A stretch of DNA of 64,000 nucleotides from positions 1,837,001 through 1,901,000 of the forward strand of contig NZ_FUZV01000001.1 in NCBI RefSeq assembly GCF_900167565.1. The letters run 5' to 3'. The notes under the pieces were generated by a model. It ran no database searches. It worked only from the letters and a program-made list of their open reading frames with translations, and was not told the origin of the DNA. Shown piece after piece: positions 23,843 to 32,331 of this stretch. Position 1 is the stretch's first letter; every line of letters begins with the position of its first letter. Source of the stretch: Pseudoxanthomonas indica. GTDB taxonomy: Bacteria; Pseudomonadota; Gammaproteobacteria; Xanthomonadales; Xanthomonadaceae. A program made the translations under genes and the position numbers.

Positions 23843-25141
23843 TTACAGCAGCCCGTCGCGCTTGACCGACAGGTAGCGCTCGACCAACGCGCCGGGCAAA
23901 TCATCGCAGGTCACGTCCAGCACCATCACATGGTGTCGGCGCAGTGCATCGTGCGCGGCCGCGCGTTGTTCGAGATAGCGGGCGATGGCGCCGGCATGCA
24001 CGGCGTCGGCGTGATCCTTGACCGGTTGCAGCAGCGCCTCGTCCAGCTCGCGCTCGCGCAGGCTGGCCACGCAGACCAGGTGACGCTTCTGCAGCAGGCG
24101 CACCGCCGCCAGAAGATCGTCGATGTCCTCGTCGCGCACATTGGTGACCAGCATCACCAGCGAGCGCCGGCGCTGGCGCAGCGACAGTTCGGTGGCTGCG
24201 GCCAGGTAGTCGGTGGCCACCGCCTGTGGCTGCAGGTCGTAGCTGGCGCGCAGCAGCGGTTCGATGCCGGCCGCGCCGCGTTGCGGTTGCACCCAGCGGC
24301 GTTGGCTGCCACTGGCCAGCAGACCGACCGCATCGCCCTGGCGCAGGGCCAGGTAGGCCACCACCAGCGCCGCGTTGAGCGAGTGATCGAAATGCGAGAG
24401 TTCGCCATCCAGCGCCAGCATGCGCCGGCCGGTGTCCAGCATCAGCACCAGCTGCTGGTTCTTCTCGTCCTGGTATTCGCGCGAGATCAACTTGCGCGCG
24501 CGCGCGGTCGCCTTCCAGTCGATCTGGCGCAGGCTGTCGCCGACGCGGTACTCGCGCATCTGGTGGAAGTCGGTGCCCTCGCCGCGACGGCGCTTGAGGT
24601 GCGCGCCGACCAGGCGCGACGCCTGTTCGGCACTGAACAAGGCGAAGCGGGTCAGCGGCGCGAAGTTGGGATACACCCGTACCGTCTGCGCCCGCCCGGC
24701 CTGGCGCGACTGCCACCACAGCCGCAGCGGCGAGTGCAGGCGCAGTTGCACCGCATCGAAGTGCGCGTCGCCGCGCACCACCGGGCGCAGCCGGTACTGG
24801 AATCGGGTCTGCGTGCCGGCGCGCAGGCGCAGCTTTGCCGGCAAACCCTGCAGCGGCCACGCGCCCGGTGCGTGATCGAACACATCCACGCGCTGACGCC
24901 GGCTGGACTGCAGCTGCAGGATCACCTCGCGTTCGATCCCCAGCGGCAGGGCCTCGGGCAGGTGCCGCTCGACTTCGGGCGTCGGCTGCTGATGCAGCGC
25001 CCAGCCATCGGCCAGCATCAGCAACGCCAGCGCGGCGCCCGCGGCCCACCAAAGGCGTGCATCCAGGCCGGCGTGGATGACCGCCAGACCGATCAGGCCC
25101 CAGGCCACCAGCAGGGTGAGTTGCAGCCAGCCAGCTCTCAT
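23843..25141 (-). CDS. DUF58 domain-containing (vWA-like) protein
   Basis: A 432-residue protein with two N-terminal membrane helices, then a region with the DUF58 signature MREYRVGDSLRQIDWKATAR and a von Willebrand A-like fold. The MIDAS position reads MLDTGRRM rather than D-x-S-x-S, so metal binding may be altered. DUF58 proteins are regular partners of MoxR ATPases, and here the MoxR gene ends 43 bp upstream. It is the last gene of a six-gene minus-strand operon. The exact function is unknown. Confidence 0.9.
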   Translation of the reverse strand: MRAGWLQLTLLVAWGLIGLAVIHAGLDARLWWAAGAALALLMLADGWALHQQPTPEVERHLPEALPLGIEREVILQLQSSRRQRVDVFDHAPGAWPLQGLPAKLRLRAGTQTRFQYRLRPVVRGDAHFDAVQLRLHSPLRLWWQSRQAGRAQTVRVYPNFAPLTRFALFSAEQASRLVGAHLKRRRGEGTDFHQMREYRVGDSLRQIDWKATARARKLISREYQDEKNQQLVLMLDTGRRMLALDGELSHFDHSLNAALVVAYLALRQGDAVGLLASGSQRRWVQPQRGAAGIEPLLRASYDLQPQAVATDYLAAATELSLRQRRRSLVMLVTNVRDEDIDDLLAAVRLLQKRHLVCVASLRERELDEALLQPVKDHADAVHAGAIARYLEQRAAAHDALRRHHVMVLDVTCDDLPGALVERYLSVKRDGLL

Positions 25142-25184
25142 CCCGCCCTCCCGGGCGTGCCGACCAGCGCGGGCGCGTGCGGCT

Positions 25185-26198
25185 TCATTGACGCGGCGCT
25201 TCCACCTTGGCCAGCAACGCGCGCAGTACGTCGTCGGGCGACTGGCCTTCGATCTGCAGCTCCGGCGACAACGCGATGCGATGGCGCAGCGCCGGCAGGC
25301 TGATCTCGCGCACGTCGTCGGGAGTGACGAAGTCGCGCCCCTGCAGCACCGCCTGCGCGCGCGCGGCGCGCACCAGCGCGATGCTGCCGCGCGGGCCGGC
25401 GCCCAGCGCCACGCCCGGCCATTTGCGGGTGGCGGCGACGATGCGCACGGCGTAGTCGATGACCTGCGGATCCACCGTCACCGCTGCCACGCCACGCTGG
25501 ATCGCCACGATGTCGGCCGCACCGAGCACCCGCTTGACCTGCGACAGATCGAAATCGCTGGCCGCGCGGCCGGTGGTGATTGCATCGACCATGCGCTTTT
25601 CGTCTTCCAGCGCGGGGTAGTCGATCACCACCTTCAACAGGAAGCGATCCAGCTGGGCTTCCGGCAGCGGATACGTGCCCTCCTGCTCGACCGGGTTCTG
25701 CGTGGCCAGGGTCAGGAACGGCGGCGACAGCTCGAACGACTTGCCTTCAATCGTCACCTGCCCTTCCTGCATCACTTCCAGCAGTGCCGATTGGGTCTTG
25801 GCCGGCGCGCGATTGATCTCATCGGCCAGCAACAGATTGGTGAAGATGGGGCCGCGCCGGATCTTGAAGCTTTCGGTCTTGGGATCGTAGACGGCGTGGC
25901 CGCTGACATCGCTGGGCATCAGGTCCGGGGTGAACTGCACGCGCGCATAGGTCAGTTCCAGCGCCTGGCCCAGCGCGCGCACCAGCAGGGTCTTGCCCAA
26001 ACCCGGCACGCCTTCGATCAGCACGTGGCCACCGGCCAGCAACGCGATCAGGATCTGATCCAGCACTTCAGCCTGGCCGATGAAGGCCTTGGCCACTTCA
26101 TCGCGCACCAGGGCCACACGTGCAGCCAGTTCGGCGCCCGTCAGCGGCATCAGCGGGGGCAGGCTCGGCGGAAGGACAGCGGCGGTGGGCTCGCTCAT
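25185..26198 (-). CDS. MoxR family AAA+ ATPase
   Basis: A 337-residue AAA+ ATPase of the MoxR branch. Walker A is IEGVPGLGKTLL and Walker B LLLADEINRAPAK; LLEVMQEGQVTIEG, ATQNPVEQEGTYPLPEAQLD and FLLKVVIDYP are further MoxR hallmarks. Such ATPases act with vWA/DUF58 partners in assembling or activating protein complexes. The start at 26198 forms a 4-bp ATGA overlap with the preceding DUF4350 gene, which argues for this start over the longer upstream frame. Confidence 0.94.
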   Translation of the reverse strand: MSEPTAAVLPPSLPPLMPLTGAELAARVALVRDEVAKAFIGQAEVLDQILIALLAGGHVLIEGVPGLGKTLLVRALGQALELTYARVQFTPDLMPSDVSGHAVYDPKTESFKIRRGPIFTNLLLADEINRAPAKTQSALLEVMQEGQVTIEGKSFELSPPFLTLATQNPVEQEGTYPLPEAQLDRFLLKVVIDYPALEDEKRMVDAITTGRAASDFDLSQVKRVLGAADIVAIQRGVAAVTVDPQVIDYAVRIVAATRKWPGVALGAGPRGSIALVRAARAQAVLQGRDFVTPDDVREISLPALRHRIALSPELQIEGQSPDDVLRALLAKVEAPRQ

Positions 26199-27364
26199 AG
26201 TCGGTTTCTCAGTTCGATCAAGATGGAAATGCGCTCGCGGAAATGCGCGCGCTCGTGGCTGGAAGGAGTCTGCAATGCCGTGCGCACCGCCTGCGGAGTC
26301 AGGCCGAAGCGCTGCGCGATCAGTTCGACCTGGGCATCGCCGGCCAGCGCGGCCGCGACTGGATCGCGGCGACGCAGGCGCGCCAGGAACGCCTGCCGCA
26401 CGGCCAGGTACAGCAGCACGCCGCGACCATGCCGGTAGAGGTGATCGCCGCTGGCGCGCACGTGTTCCAGCAGCGAACGGCGCGCCAGTTCCGGCGCGGG
26501 CAGCAGCGGACCAAAGCGGCGCATGCGCGACCACAACCAGCCCAACAGCGCCAGCAGCAGCGGCAACCAGACCATCCAGTAGCGGGTGATCAGCGTGCGC
26601 AGCAGCGAGGGCATCTCCGCCGCATAGATCAGGTGCACGGTGCCGCGGCCATAGTTGGGTGCGAGCACCTGCCGGGCCAGCGCCTGATGCGGCACATCGC
26701 GCAGGCCGTCGGCGGCGGACAGCTTGCCGTGCTCGTCGACCTGGAACTCGCCGTTGCCCAGGAAGTCGAGGTCGGCCAGCAGGTCGATATGGCCCTCGCC
26801 ATACGCCAGGCGCATGAACACGTAGCCGTCTTTCAGATCGCCCCAGCTCAGATCCGGTTCGACGTCATACAGGCTGAAGCGGCGGCCGCGACAGAATTCC
26901 TGGTGCGGATCCTGACCGGGCACGCGCAGGTCCATGCATTGGCTGCGTTCGCTGATGGACACACCCAGATCCTCCAGCAGGCCCACGCTCACCTCTTCCT
27001 CCGGACTGGCCGGCGGCGTACGCAGGATCAGATGACCGCCGCCCTCCACCCAGTCCAGCAGCGCATCCTGCTGTGCGGTCGCCAGCACGCGCGGATCGTT
27101 GAAAAGCAGCAGGGTGTCGTGCGCCTGCAACGGATGCCGATCCAGGGCCAGGGGCTGGCGCGCGTCCACGCGGATGCCATCGGCCAGCAGGGTCTGCTTG
27201 AGCAGGTAGAGCGGGTTGTAGCGGGCCTCGCCCTTGGGCGGCAACGCCAGCGTGTGTTCGACCTGATGGAAGTTGTGGCGGAACCAGACCACGCCGCCCA
27301 CCACCAGCGCCACGACCAGCACCGCCAGGCCGGCAAACAGCGGCATGCGCGAACCGCGGGTCAT
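26195..27364 (-). CDS. DUF4350 domain-containing membrane protein
   Basis: A 389-residue protein with an N-terminal helix (FAGLAVLVVALVVGGVVWF) and a periplasmic DUF4350 domain with a Rossmann-like start. Characteristic parts are ARYNPLYLLKQTLLADGIRV, DTLLLFNDPR and WVEGGGHLILRTPPA. A second helix lies around 285-305 (YWMVWLPLLLALLGWLWSRM), followed by a cytosolic tail. The start overlaps the stop of the DUF4129 gene by 4 bp and its own stop overlaps the MoxR start. It is known mainly as an operon partner of MoxR and DUF4129; function unknown. Confidence 0.87.
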   Translation of the reverse strand: MTRGSRMPLFAGLAVLVVALVVGGVVWFRHNFHQVEHTLALPPKGEARYNPLYLLKQTLLADGIRVDARQPLALDRHPLQAHDTLLLFNDPRVLATAQQDALLDWVEGGGHLILRTPPASPEEEVSVGLLEDLGVSISERSQCMDLRVPGQDPHQEFCRGRRFSLYDVEPDLSWGDLKDGYVFMRLAYGEGHIDLLADLDFLGNGEFQVDEHGKLSAADGLRDVPHQALARQVLAPNYGRGTVHLIYAAEMPSLLRTLITRYWMVWLPLLLALLGWLWSRMRRFGPLLPAPELARRSLLEHVRASGDHLYRHGRGVLLYLAVRQAFLARLRRRDPVAAALAGDAQVELIAQRFGLTPQAVRTALQTPSSHERAHFRERISILIELRNRL

Positions 27365-28908
27365 GCCAGCCACCCACCGCGTTGCTGCAGCTGCTGCAGC
27401 AGCGCTTCGAATTCGTCCTCGTCAGGATCGCGCTGGGCGTAGGCGGCGTATTGCCAGATCCGCACCACCTGCGCGAACAGCTGGCGATCTTCGGCCTGCG
27501 GCAAGCGCCGCGAGGCGCGCAGGCATTCGGCCTCGGTCGCGCCGGGCGGCAAGGTGGTCTGCAACTGCCGCGCCAGGGCGACCACGCCGGCACGGTAGAG
27601 CAGCGCCAGCGCGTCCCGGCGCTGGCCCGACTTCCACAGGCGGCGCGCGGCACTGGCCACGTCGGCCGGCAGGGTTTGCGGCAGATCGACGGGCTGGGTG
27701 GTGATGGCGTTGTCGATCCGCACGCGTGGCGCATACGCACCGCGCATCCACGGCAGCCAGCGCGGTGCACTGATCAGCAGGGCCAGCACCAGCACCGCCA
27801 GCAGAATCCACAATCCCCATTCGCCGATGAAGGCGAACGTCCCGGCCAGCGCCTGCAGCCACGGCAGGGTGGGCTGTTCGCGTGGCGCCTGCTCCTTCTC
27901 CTCGCGGGTCTTGGGCTCCCAGCGCTTCTGAGTGCGGGTGCGGTTGAGATCCGGATCGCGATGCGCCTGGTCGGCGGCCTTGCGGAAGCGGCGGTCATCG
28001 TCGAACTGGTCGGCAAACACCTGTTCCAGTCGATCGTCGGTCGGCGATTCAACGCTTTCTTCGCTGGCGGGTGCGGCATCCTGGGCGCGGGCAACGTCAC
28101 TGTGCATGCCCAATACACCCACCAGCACCAGCAGCACGCCGCTGGCGCCAGCCGCCAGGCGCTGGCGCAATTTGCGGAACACCAGCTCCACATCCCAGGC
28201 TTCCAGCTCGGTACGCCGGTTGAGGTAAAGGCCGAAGCCGGCGCCGACAAAGAAGGGTTCGATGACGGTGACCGCCGACCACACCAGCAGGTTGAGCGCC
28301 ACCCGCGACCACTGCGGCGATTGCAACGCCAGCAGGGTCCACGCATCACGCAGGGTGTCGGGCAACAGTTCCAAGGGGAAGTAGAGCATCACCGCGAAAA
28401 TGCCGCCCAGGCACAGGGCAATCTCGAAGTTCACGCAGAGCAGGGTCAGCAGCGCGGCGTGCCCGTAGACACTGCCGCCGAGCACGCGCCGGCGATCGCG
28501 CAGGCGCGCGCCGTCCACGCCTTCCAGCAAGTCCACCGGCAGGAACACCGAGCGCGCCGGACTGAGGCGACGCCAGGTCAGGTAGTGCAGCATCGGGCGC
28601 CAGCCCCAGCGCAGCTGCGCGGCAAGCGTCTCGCGCACCGTGGGCGTCGCGCCGAAGACCGCGCGCGAGATGACGAACAGCGGGATGCGGTCGAACACCG
28701 GCTTGAGCCACCACATCAGGAAGCCGGCCAGGCCGATCAGATCCAGCGCCCAGCCCAGCGCATTGAGCAGCAGCAGGATCGGCAGGGTGATCAGCAGCCA
28801 CGGTTTGAACACCGCGCCGGCATCGCGCCGTACCAGCGCCATGCCCAGCTCGATGGCTTCCCATGCGGTTCGCTGGCGCAGGTGGACGGTGAGCTGCTCA
28901 AGCTTCAT
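27361..28908 (-). CDS. multi-pass membrane protein with C-terminal DUF4129-like domain
   Basis: A 515-residue protein. The N-terminal half has several membrane helices with an unusual charged amphipathic start. The centre is an acidic loop with EESVESPTDDRLEQ and many Asp/Arg/Lys. A further helix follows (GEWGLWILLAVLVLALLISA), then a cytosolic C-terminal domain, VASAARRLWKSGQRRDALAL, LYRAGVVALARQ and PGATEAECLRA, which is the DUF4129 signature. The start MKLEQLTVHLRQ is inside the upstream SpoIIM gene (11-bp overlap). Role unknown; part of the MoxR operon. Confidence 0.85.
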   Translation of the reverse strand: MKLEQLTVHLRQRTAWEAIELGMALVRRDAGAVFKPWLLITLPILLLLNALGWALDLIGLAGFLMWWLKPVFDRIPLFVISRAVFGATPTVRETLAAQLRWGWRPMLHYLTWRRLSPARSVFLPVDLLEGVDGARLRDRRRVLGGSVYGHAALLTLLCVNFEIALCLGGIFAVMLYFPLELLPDTLRDAWTLLALQSPQWSRVALNLLVWSAVTVIEPFFVGAGFGLYLNRRTELEAWDVELVFRKLRQRLAAGASGVLLVLVGVLGMHSDVARAQDAAPASEESVESPTDDRLEQVFADQFDDDRRFRKAADQAHRDPDLNRTRTQKRWEPKTREEKEQAPREQPTLPWLQALAGTFAFIGEWGLWILLAVLVLALLISAPRWLPWMRGAYAPRVRIDNAITTQPVDLPQTLPADVASAARRLWKSGQRRDALALLYRAGVVALARQLQTTLPPGATEAECLRASRRLPQAEDRQLFAQVVRIWQYAAYAQRDPDEDEFEALLQQLQQRGGWLA

Positions 28909-29890
28909 CCGCCGCTCCCCGCCCGCCCAGCAACAACCAGCCCAGCACCAGCGTCCACAACACACCCGAGACGGTGAACTTGCCCCACGCCGGCACCGAT
29001 TCAATCGACGACCAGAACGCCTCGATGAAGGCGGCGATGAAGAACATCAGCGCCGCGCCCAGGCAGATGCGCGCGCCAATGCGTCCGGCATCCACCAGTG
29101 CGTCGATGCGGCTGCGCCGGCCCGGTGCGATCAGGTTGTAGCCCAGCCGCAGCCCGGCGCCGCCGGTCAATACGATCGCGGTCAGCTCGAACGGTGCATG
29201 GCCGACCACGAACCGCCACAGCGTGTCGCTGTAGCCCACCTGCTGCAGGTGGCCGAACACCGCACCGATGCCCACGCCGTTGGCGATCAGCACGTAGATC
29301 GTGCCCAGGCAGCCCAGCAGGCCACTGGCGAAGGTGCGCAGGCCGATGCTGGTGTTGTTCATGATGTAGACGCCGAACATCTGCCAGTCGGTGCCCGAAT
29401 CGCGACCCAGCCGATCGCTGTTGCCCGGGTCGTACATGTGCTCGATGCCGGCCACTTCCTGCGGCGACAGGATCGAATGGATCACTTCCGGCCGCGCCTG
29501 CAGGGTGGCGAAGACAATCACCAACGGCAGCACGAACAGCACCGTCGAAATCCACATCGCCGCCGCCTGTTGCCGCACCTGCCGCGGAAAGCCGGCCAGC
29601 ACGAAGCGCAGCGCCAGCCGCCAGCGCGGCGGCGGCGTGCGGTACAGCAGCACGTGGCCGCGTTGCATCAGCTGCTGCAGGCGCGCGATCAGCTGCGGGC
29701 TGTAGCCGCGCTTGCGCGCCAGCGCCAGCTGATCGCACAGGCGCCGATAGCGGGTCGGCATGTCCTCGTCGGCGATGCCGCTGTCGTTGGGCTGGCCGCG
29801 CGAGCGGCGCGTGTCGCCGCGCTGGTCCAGCCAGTGTTCGAACGCCGACCATTCGCCTTGATGACGGGCGACAAACTGCTCCTGCCTCAT
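28898..29890 (-). CDS. SpoIIM (stage II sporulation protein M) family membrane protein
   Basis: A 330-residue protein with a soluble helical N-terminus (MRQEQFVARHQGEWSAFEHW, CDQLALARKRGY) and a C-terminal SpoIIM/DUF95 membrane domain. Family features are FVLAGFPRQVRQQAAAMWIS, MNNTSIGLRTFASGLLGCLG and VVGHAPFELTAIVLTGGAGL. In Bacillus SpoIIM belongs to a peptidoglycan-remodelling complex; in non-sporulating bacteria the family is tied to MoxR/DUF58 operons. It overlaps the RDD gene by 4 bp and the DUF4129 gene by 11 bp. Confidence 0.9.
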   Translation of the reverse strand: MRQEQFVARHQGEWSAFEHWLDQRGDTRRSRGQPNDSGIADEDMPTRYRRLCDQLALARKRGYSPQLIARLQQLMQRGHVLLYRTPPPRWRLALRFVLAGFPRQVRQQAAAMWISTVLFVLPLVIVFATLQARPEVIHSILSPQEVAGIEHMYDPGNSDRLGRDSGTDWQMFGVYIMNNTSIGLRTFASGLLGCLGTIYVLIANGVGIGAVFGHLQQVGYSDTLWRFVVGHAPFELTAIVLTGGAGLRLGYNLIAPGRRSRIDALVDAGRIGARICLGAALMFFIAAFIEAFWSSIESVPAWGKFTVSGVLWTLVLGWLLLGGRGAADEA

Positions 29891-30579
29891 CGTCGCCCCA
29901 TCAGCCAGTTGGCCATGCCATGCAGGCGCAGGACGCCGGCATGGCCGCGGGCTTGGGTCAGCGGCGACAGGATGTCGCCCAGCTCGGCCTGGCGCGCCGG
30001 TGACAGCAGCGGTGCGCGTTCGCCAAACGCGGCCAGCGCCGCCTGCTCATCCGGTTGCAGGCCGGGCGGCACCGGATACACCCCTTGTGCCGTCGGTGGG
30101 CTGGCCAGGTGCTCGCGTGCCACATGCACGACCAGGGTGCGGGCAACCATGTCACCCAGGCGACGGCCATGCGGATCGCCCAGGCAGGTGATCAAGCCGG
30201 CGGCATAGCCGAAGGGCAGCATGTCCACCGTGCGCAACAGGTTGCGGGTGATTGCCGGCAACCAGCCCAGCGGCCCGCCATCGGCCGAGACCACACGCAG
30301 GCCCAGCGCGCGCTTGCCCACGGTCTGTCCGTTCCAGAGTGCTTCCAGCGCAATCGGATAGATCCAGACCACGCCGAACATCAGCACCATCCAGATGCCC
30401 TGGCCAAAACCGCCGAGCAGGCCCAGCACCATCGACAGGAAGAACAGCACCGCCAGCCGCAAGCCCAGATCGATGGCCCACGCCAGCGCGCGTGGCACCG
30501 GCCCGCTGACGGGCAGCTGCAGGGCCACGCCTTCGGGCGTGATCACTTCGCGGTAGGTATCGAGCTTGGGCGGTGTCAT
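29887..30579 (-). CDS. RDD family membrane protein
   Basis: A 230-residue protein with three membrane helices. RALAWAIDLGLRLAVLFFLS gives the Arg-Asp-containing first helix of RDD proteins, and LWNGQTVGKRALGLRVVSAD and GRRLGDMVARTLVV are further markers. The ATG at 30579 is preceded by GGCGGCTGATTG, a weak ribosome site; a TTG one codon upstream is also possible. This is the first gene of the tightly packed RDD-SpoIIM-DUF4129-DUF4350-MoxR-DUF58 operon. Function unknown. Confidence 0.9.
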   Translation of the reverse strand: MTPPKLDTYREVITPEGVALQLPVSGPVPRALAWAIDLGLRLAVLFFLSMVLGLLGGFGQGIWMVLMFGVVWIYPIALEALWNGQTVGKRALGLRVVSADGGPLGWLPAITRNLLRTVDMLPFGYAAGLITCLGDPHGRRLGDMVARTLVVHVAREHLASPPTAQGVYPVPPGLQPDEQAALAAFGERAPLLSPARQAELGDILSPLTQARGHAGVLRLHGMANWLMGRR

Positions 30580-30732
30580 CAATCAGCCGCCATCGGCCGG
30601 GCGCACGCAACGCGGTGCGCCCGCTGCCGTCGCCCGTGATCGGTGTGGATGAGAAAACATCGACGGCGCTGTCCCTGCGGAATCCCCTGGCCCGACTGTA
30701 AGCGAGCCCGCTGCGCTTGCCCAGCCCGGACC

Positions 30733-30768
30733 CACCACCGACGCGGCCCTGCGGCCGCGCCGGTGGTG
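30733..30768 (-). terminator. long GC hairpin after the DUF2167 gene, terminator-like
   Basis: CACCACCG-A-CGCGGCC (30733-30748) pairs with GGCCGCG-C-CGGTGGTG (30753-30768) around a 4-nt loop, starting 4 bp after the DUF2167 stop. No T-run follows on the minus strand, so it may be a 3' stabiliser or a non-canonical terminator separating this gene from the RDD operon. Confidence 0.5.
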
Positions 30769-30772
30769 CACC

Positions 30773-31666
30773 TCAACTGACCGTGGATGCCGGCTTTTTG
30801 GCGAACAGCTTGCGCACGCCACTGACCACTACCACGCCGCCGATCAACAGCAGCTTCCAGAACTTGGCCAGCACCAGGCCCAGTTTGGCGAACAGGCCGG
30901 CCTTGGCCGCCAGGCCACCGCCAATCAAGGCCGCCACGCCGTAAGCCGCGGTCTTGTCGGTGCTTTCATTGAAGTCGGCATAGCGCGAGCCGGCATCGAA
31001 CTCGGCCATCGGCAGCAGTTCCTGCATGCCCGTGCGCACCGCCGGCAGATCCGACATGCCGGCCACCGCATTCAAGCTCAGATAGCCGTGACGGCCCAGC
31101 ACGCGGATGTCGTAGTTGAGGGTGTGCTCGGCCTCACCGTTGAACGCCAGATCCTTGGCCCAGTACAGCTTCTTGCTGGCGGCGTCGTAGCGCGGGGTCT
31201 CCGCCCAGCCGGCCAGATCGACCGTGCCGTAGCCGGCTTCCTTGCGCGCGGCATTGCTGTCGCGGGTTTCTTCCTGCAACTGCTCCAGCAGCTCGGCGTA
31301 GTCGATCTTGGCGGCGTCTTCGTCCGACACGTAGCCGTCGTCCGAATAGGTGACCACCACCGCCCAGCTGCCATCTTCCAGCAGGCCCGGTTGTTTCGGC
31401 ACGATCAAGCCCAGCACCGACTCGTCCGGCGGATTGCCCCACAGCTGCTCGAGCACGCGACGCGCGTCGGCCTGTTGCAGGTACTGGAACTTGTCGTCCA
31501 GATGGAAGCGCGCGTGCGCGCCGGGCACGGCGATGTCGCCGCCGTGGAAATCCAGTTGCTTGAGCAGGTCTTCGGCATTGCCTTCCTGCGCGGGCGCCGG
31601 TGCAACGGCCAGGCCCATCCCCAGGGCGACCACCAGGCCGCCCAGCCACATCCTTGCTTGTTTCAT
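30773..31666 (-). CDS. DUF2167 domain-containing membrane protein
   Basis: A 297-residue protein with a signal peptide ending PAPAQEG, a long periplasmic region and C-terminal membrane helices (YGVAALIGGGLAAKAGLFAK, FWKLLLIGGVVVV). The DUF2167 signature is clear: SWAVVVTYSDDGYVSDEDAA, AGYGTVDLAGWAETPRYD and NYDIRVLGRHGYLSLNAVA. Two adjacent ATGs are possible (31669 or 31666); the second has better spacing from GGGGGA. Function unknown. It is downstream of the gamma-carbonic anhydrase gene on the same strand. Confidence 0.9.
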   Translation of the reverse strand: MKQARMWLGGLVVALGMGLAVAPAPAQEGNAEDLLKQLDFHGGDIAVPGAHARFHLDDKFQYLQQADARRVLEQLWGNPPDESVLGLIVPKQPGLLEDGSWAVVVTYSDDGYVSDEDAAKIDYAELLEQLQEETRDSNAARKEAGYGTVDLAGWAETPRYDAASKKLYWAKDLAFNGEAEHTLNYDIRVLGRHGYLSLNAVAGMSDLPAVRTGMQELLPMAEFDAGSRYADFNESTDKTAAYGVAALIGGGLAAKAGLFAKLGLVLAKFWKLLLIGGVVVVSGVRKLFAKKPASTVS

Positions 31667-31727
31667 CATTCCCCCGAATGGATTCCAACGTCGCGGGATT
31701 GCGTCCGTCCTGGAATCGCGGGCAATT

Positions 31728-32270
31728 CTAGCTGCTGGGGGCGGACAAGTACTGATCCTTGAGGCGGACGTAATGCGCGGCCGAGTAGTGCAGGCTTTCG
31801 ATTTCGCGTTCGCTGAGCTTGCGCGCGAAGCGGGCGGGGTTGCCCAGCCACAGTTCACCCTCGCCGACCACCTTGCCCGGCCCGACCACGGCGCCGGCGC
31901 CGACAAAGCCATGCCGCTTGATGGTGGCGCCATCCAGGATGCAGGCGCCCATGCCGATCAGGCACAGGTCTTCGATGGTGCACGCGTGGATGATGGTGCC
32001 GTGGCCGATGGTGACGTCGGCGCCGATCAGGGTCGGGTAGCCGGCCTGGTTGTACGGACTGTGGTGGCTGACGTGGATGATGGTGCCATCCTGCACGTTG
32101 GTGCGCTCGCCGATGCGGATGTGGTTGACGTCGCCGCGGATGATGGTCCCCGGCCAGACCGAGGCATCGTCGGCCAGCACCACATCGCCGATGACGTGCG
32201 CGGCCGGGTCCACGTAGACGCGTTGGCCGAGGACGGGAAACCGGTCAAGAAAGGGGCGGATAGCGGTCAT
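31728..32270 (-). CDS. gamma-carbonic anhydrase family hexapeptide protein
   Basis: A 180-residue left-handed beta-helix protein of the YrdA/PaaY/CaiE type. Repeated hexapeptide units run through VIGDVVLADDASVWPGTIIR. Zinc-binding histidines sit in IIHVSHHSPYN and TIGHGTIIHACT. Members form trimers binding a metal between subunits; true carbonic anhydrase activity varies. The start MTAIRPFLDRFPVLGQRVYV fits the family. It is divergent from the aldehyde dehydrogenase gene. Confidence 0.93.
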   Translation of the reverse strand: MTAIRPFLDRFPVLGQRVYVDPAAHVIGDVVLADDASVWPGTIIRGDVNHIRIGERTNVQDGTIIHVSHHSPYNQAGYPTLIGADVTIGHGTIIHACTIEDLCLIGMGACILDGATIKRHGFVGAGAVVGPGKVVGEGELWLGNPARFARKLSEREIESLHYSAAHYVRLKDQYLSAPSS

Positions 32271-32331
32271 GTCGCAGTCGGGCGGGCAAAGTGAGTGACG
32301 TGGCGGTGGGCTTCGATCCTACACTCCGCCC

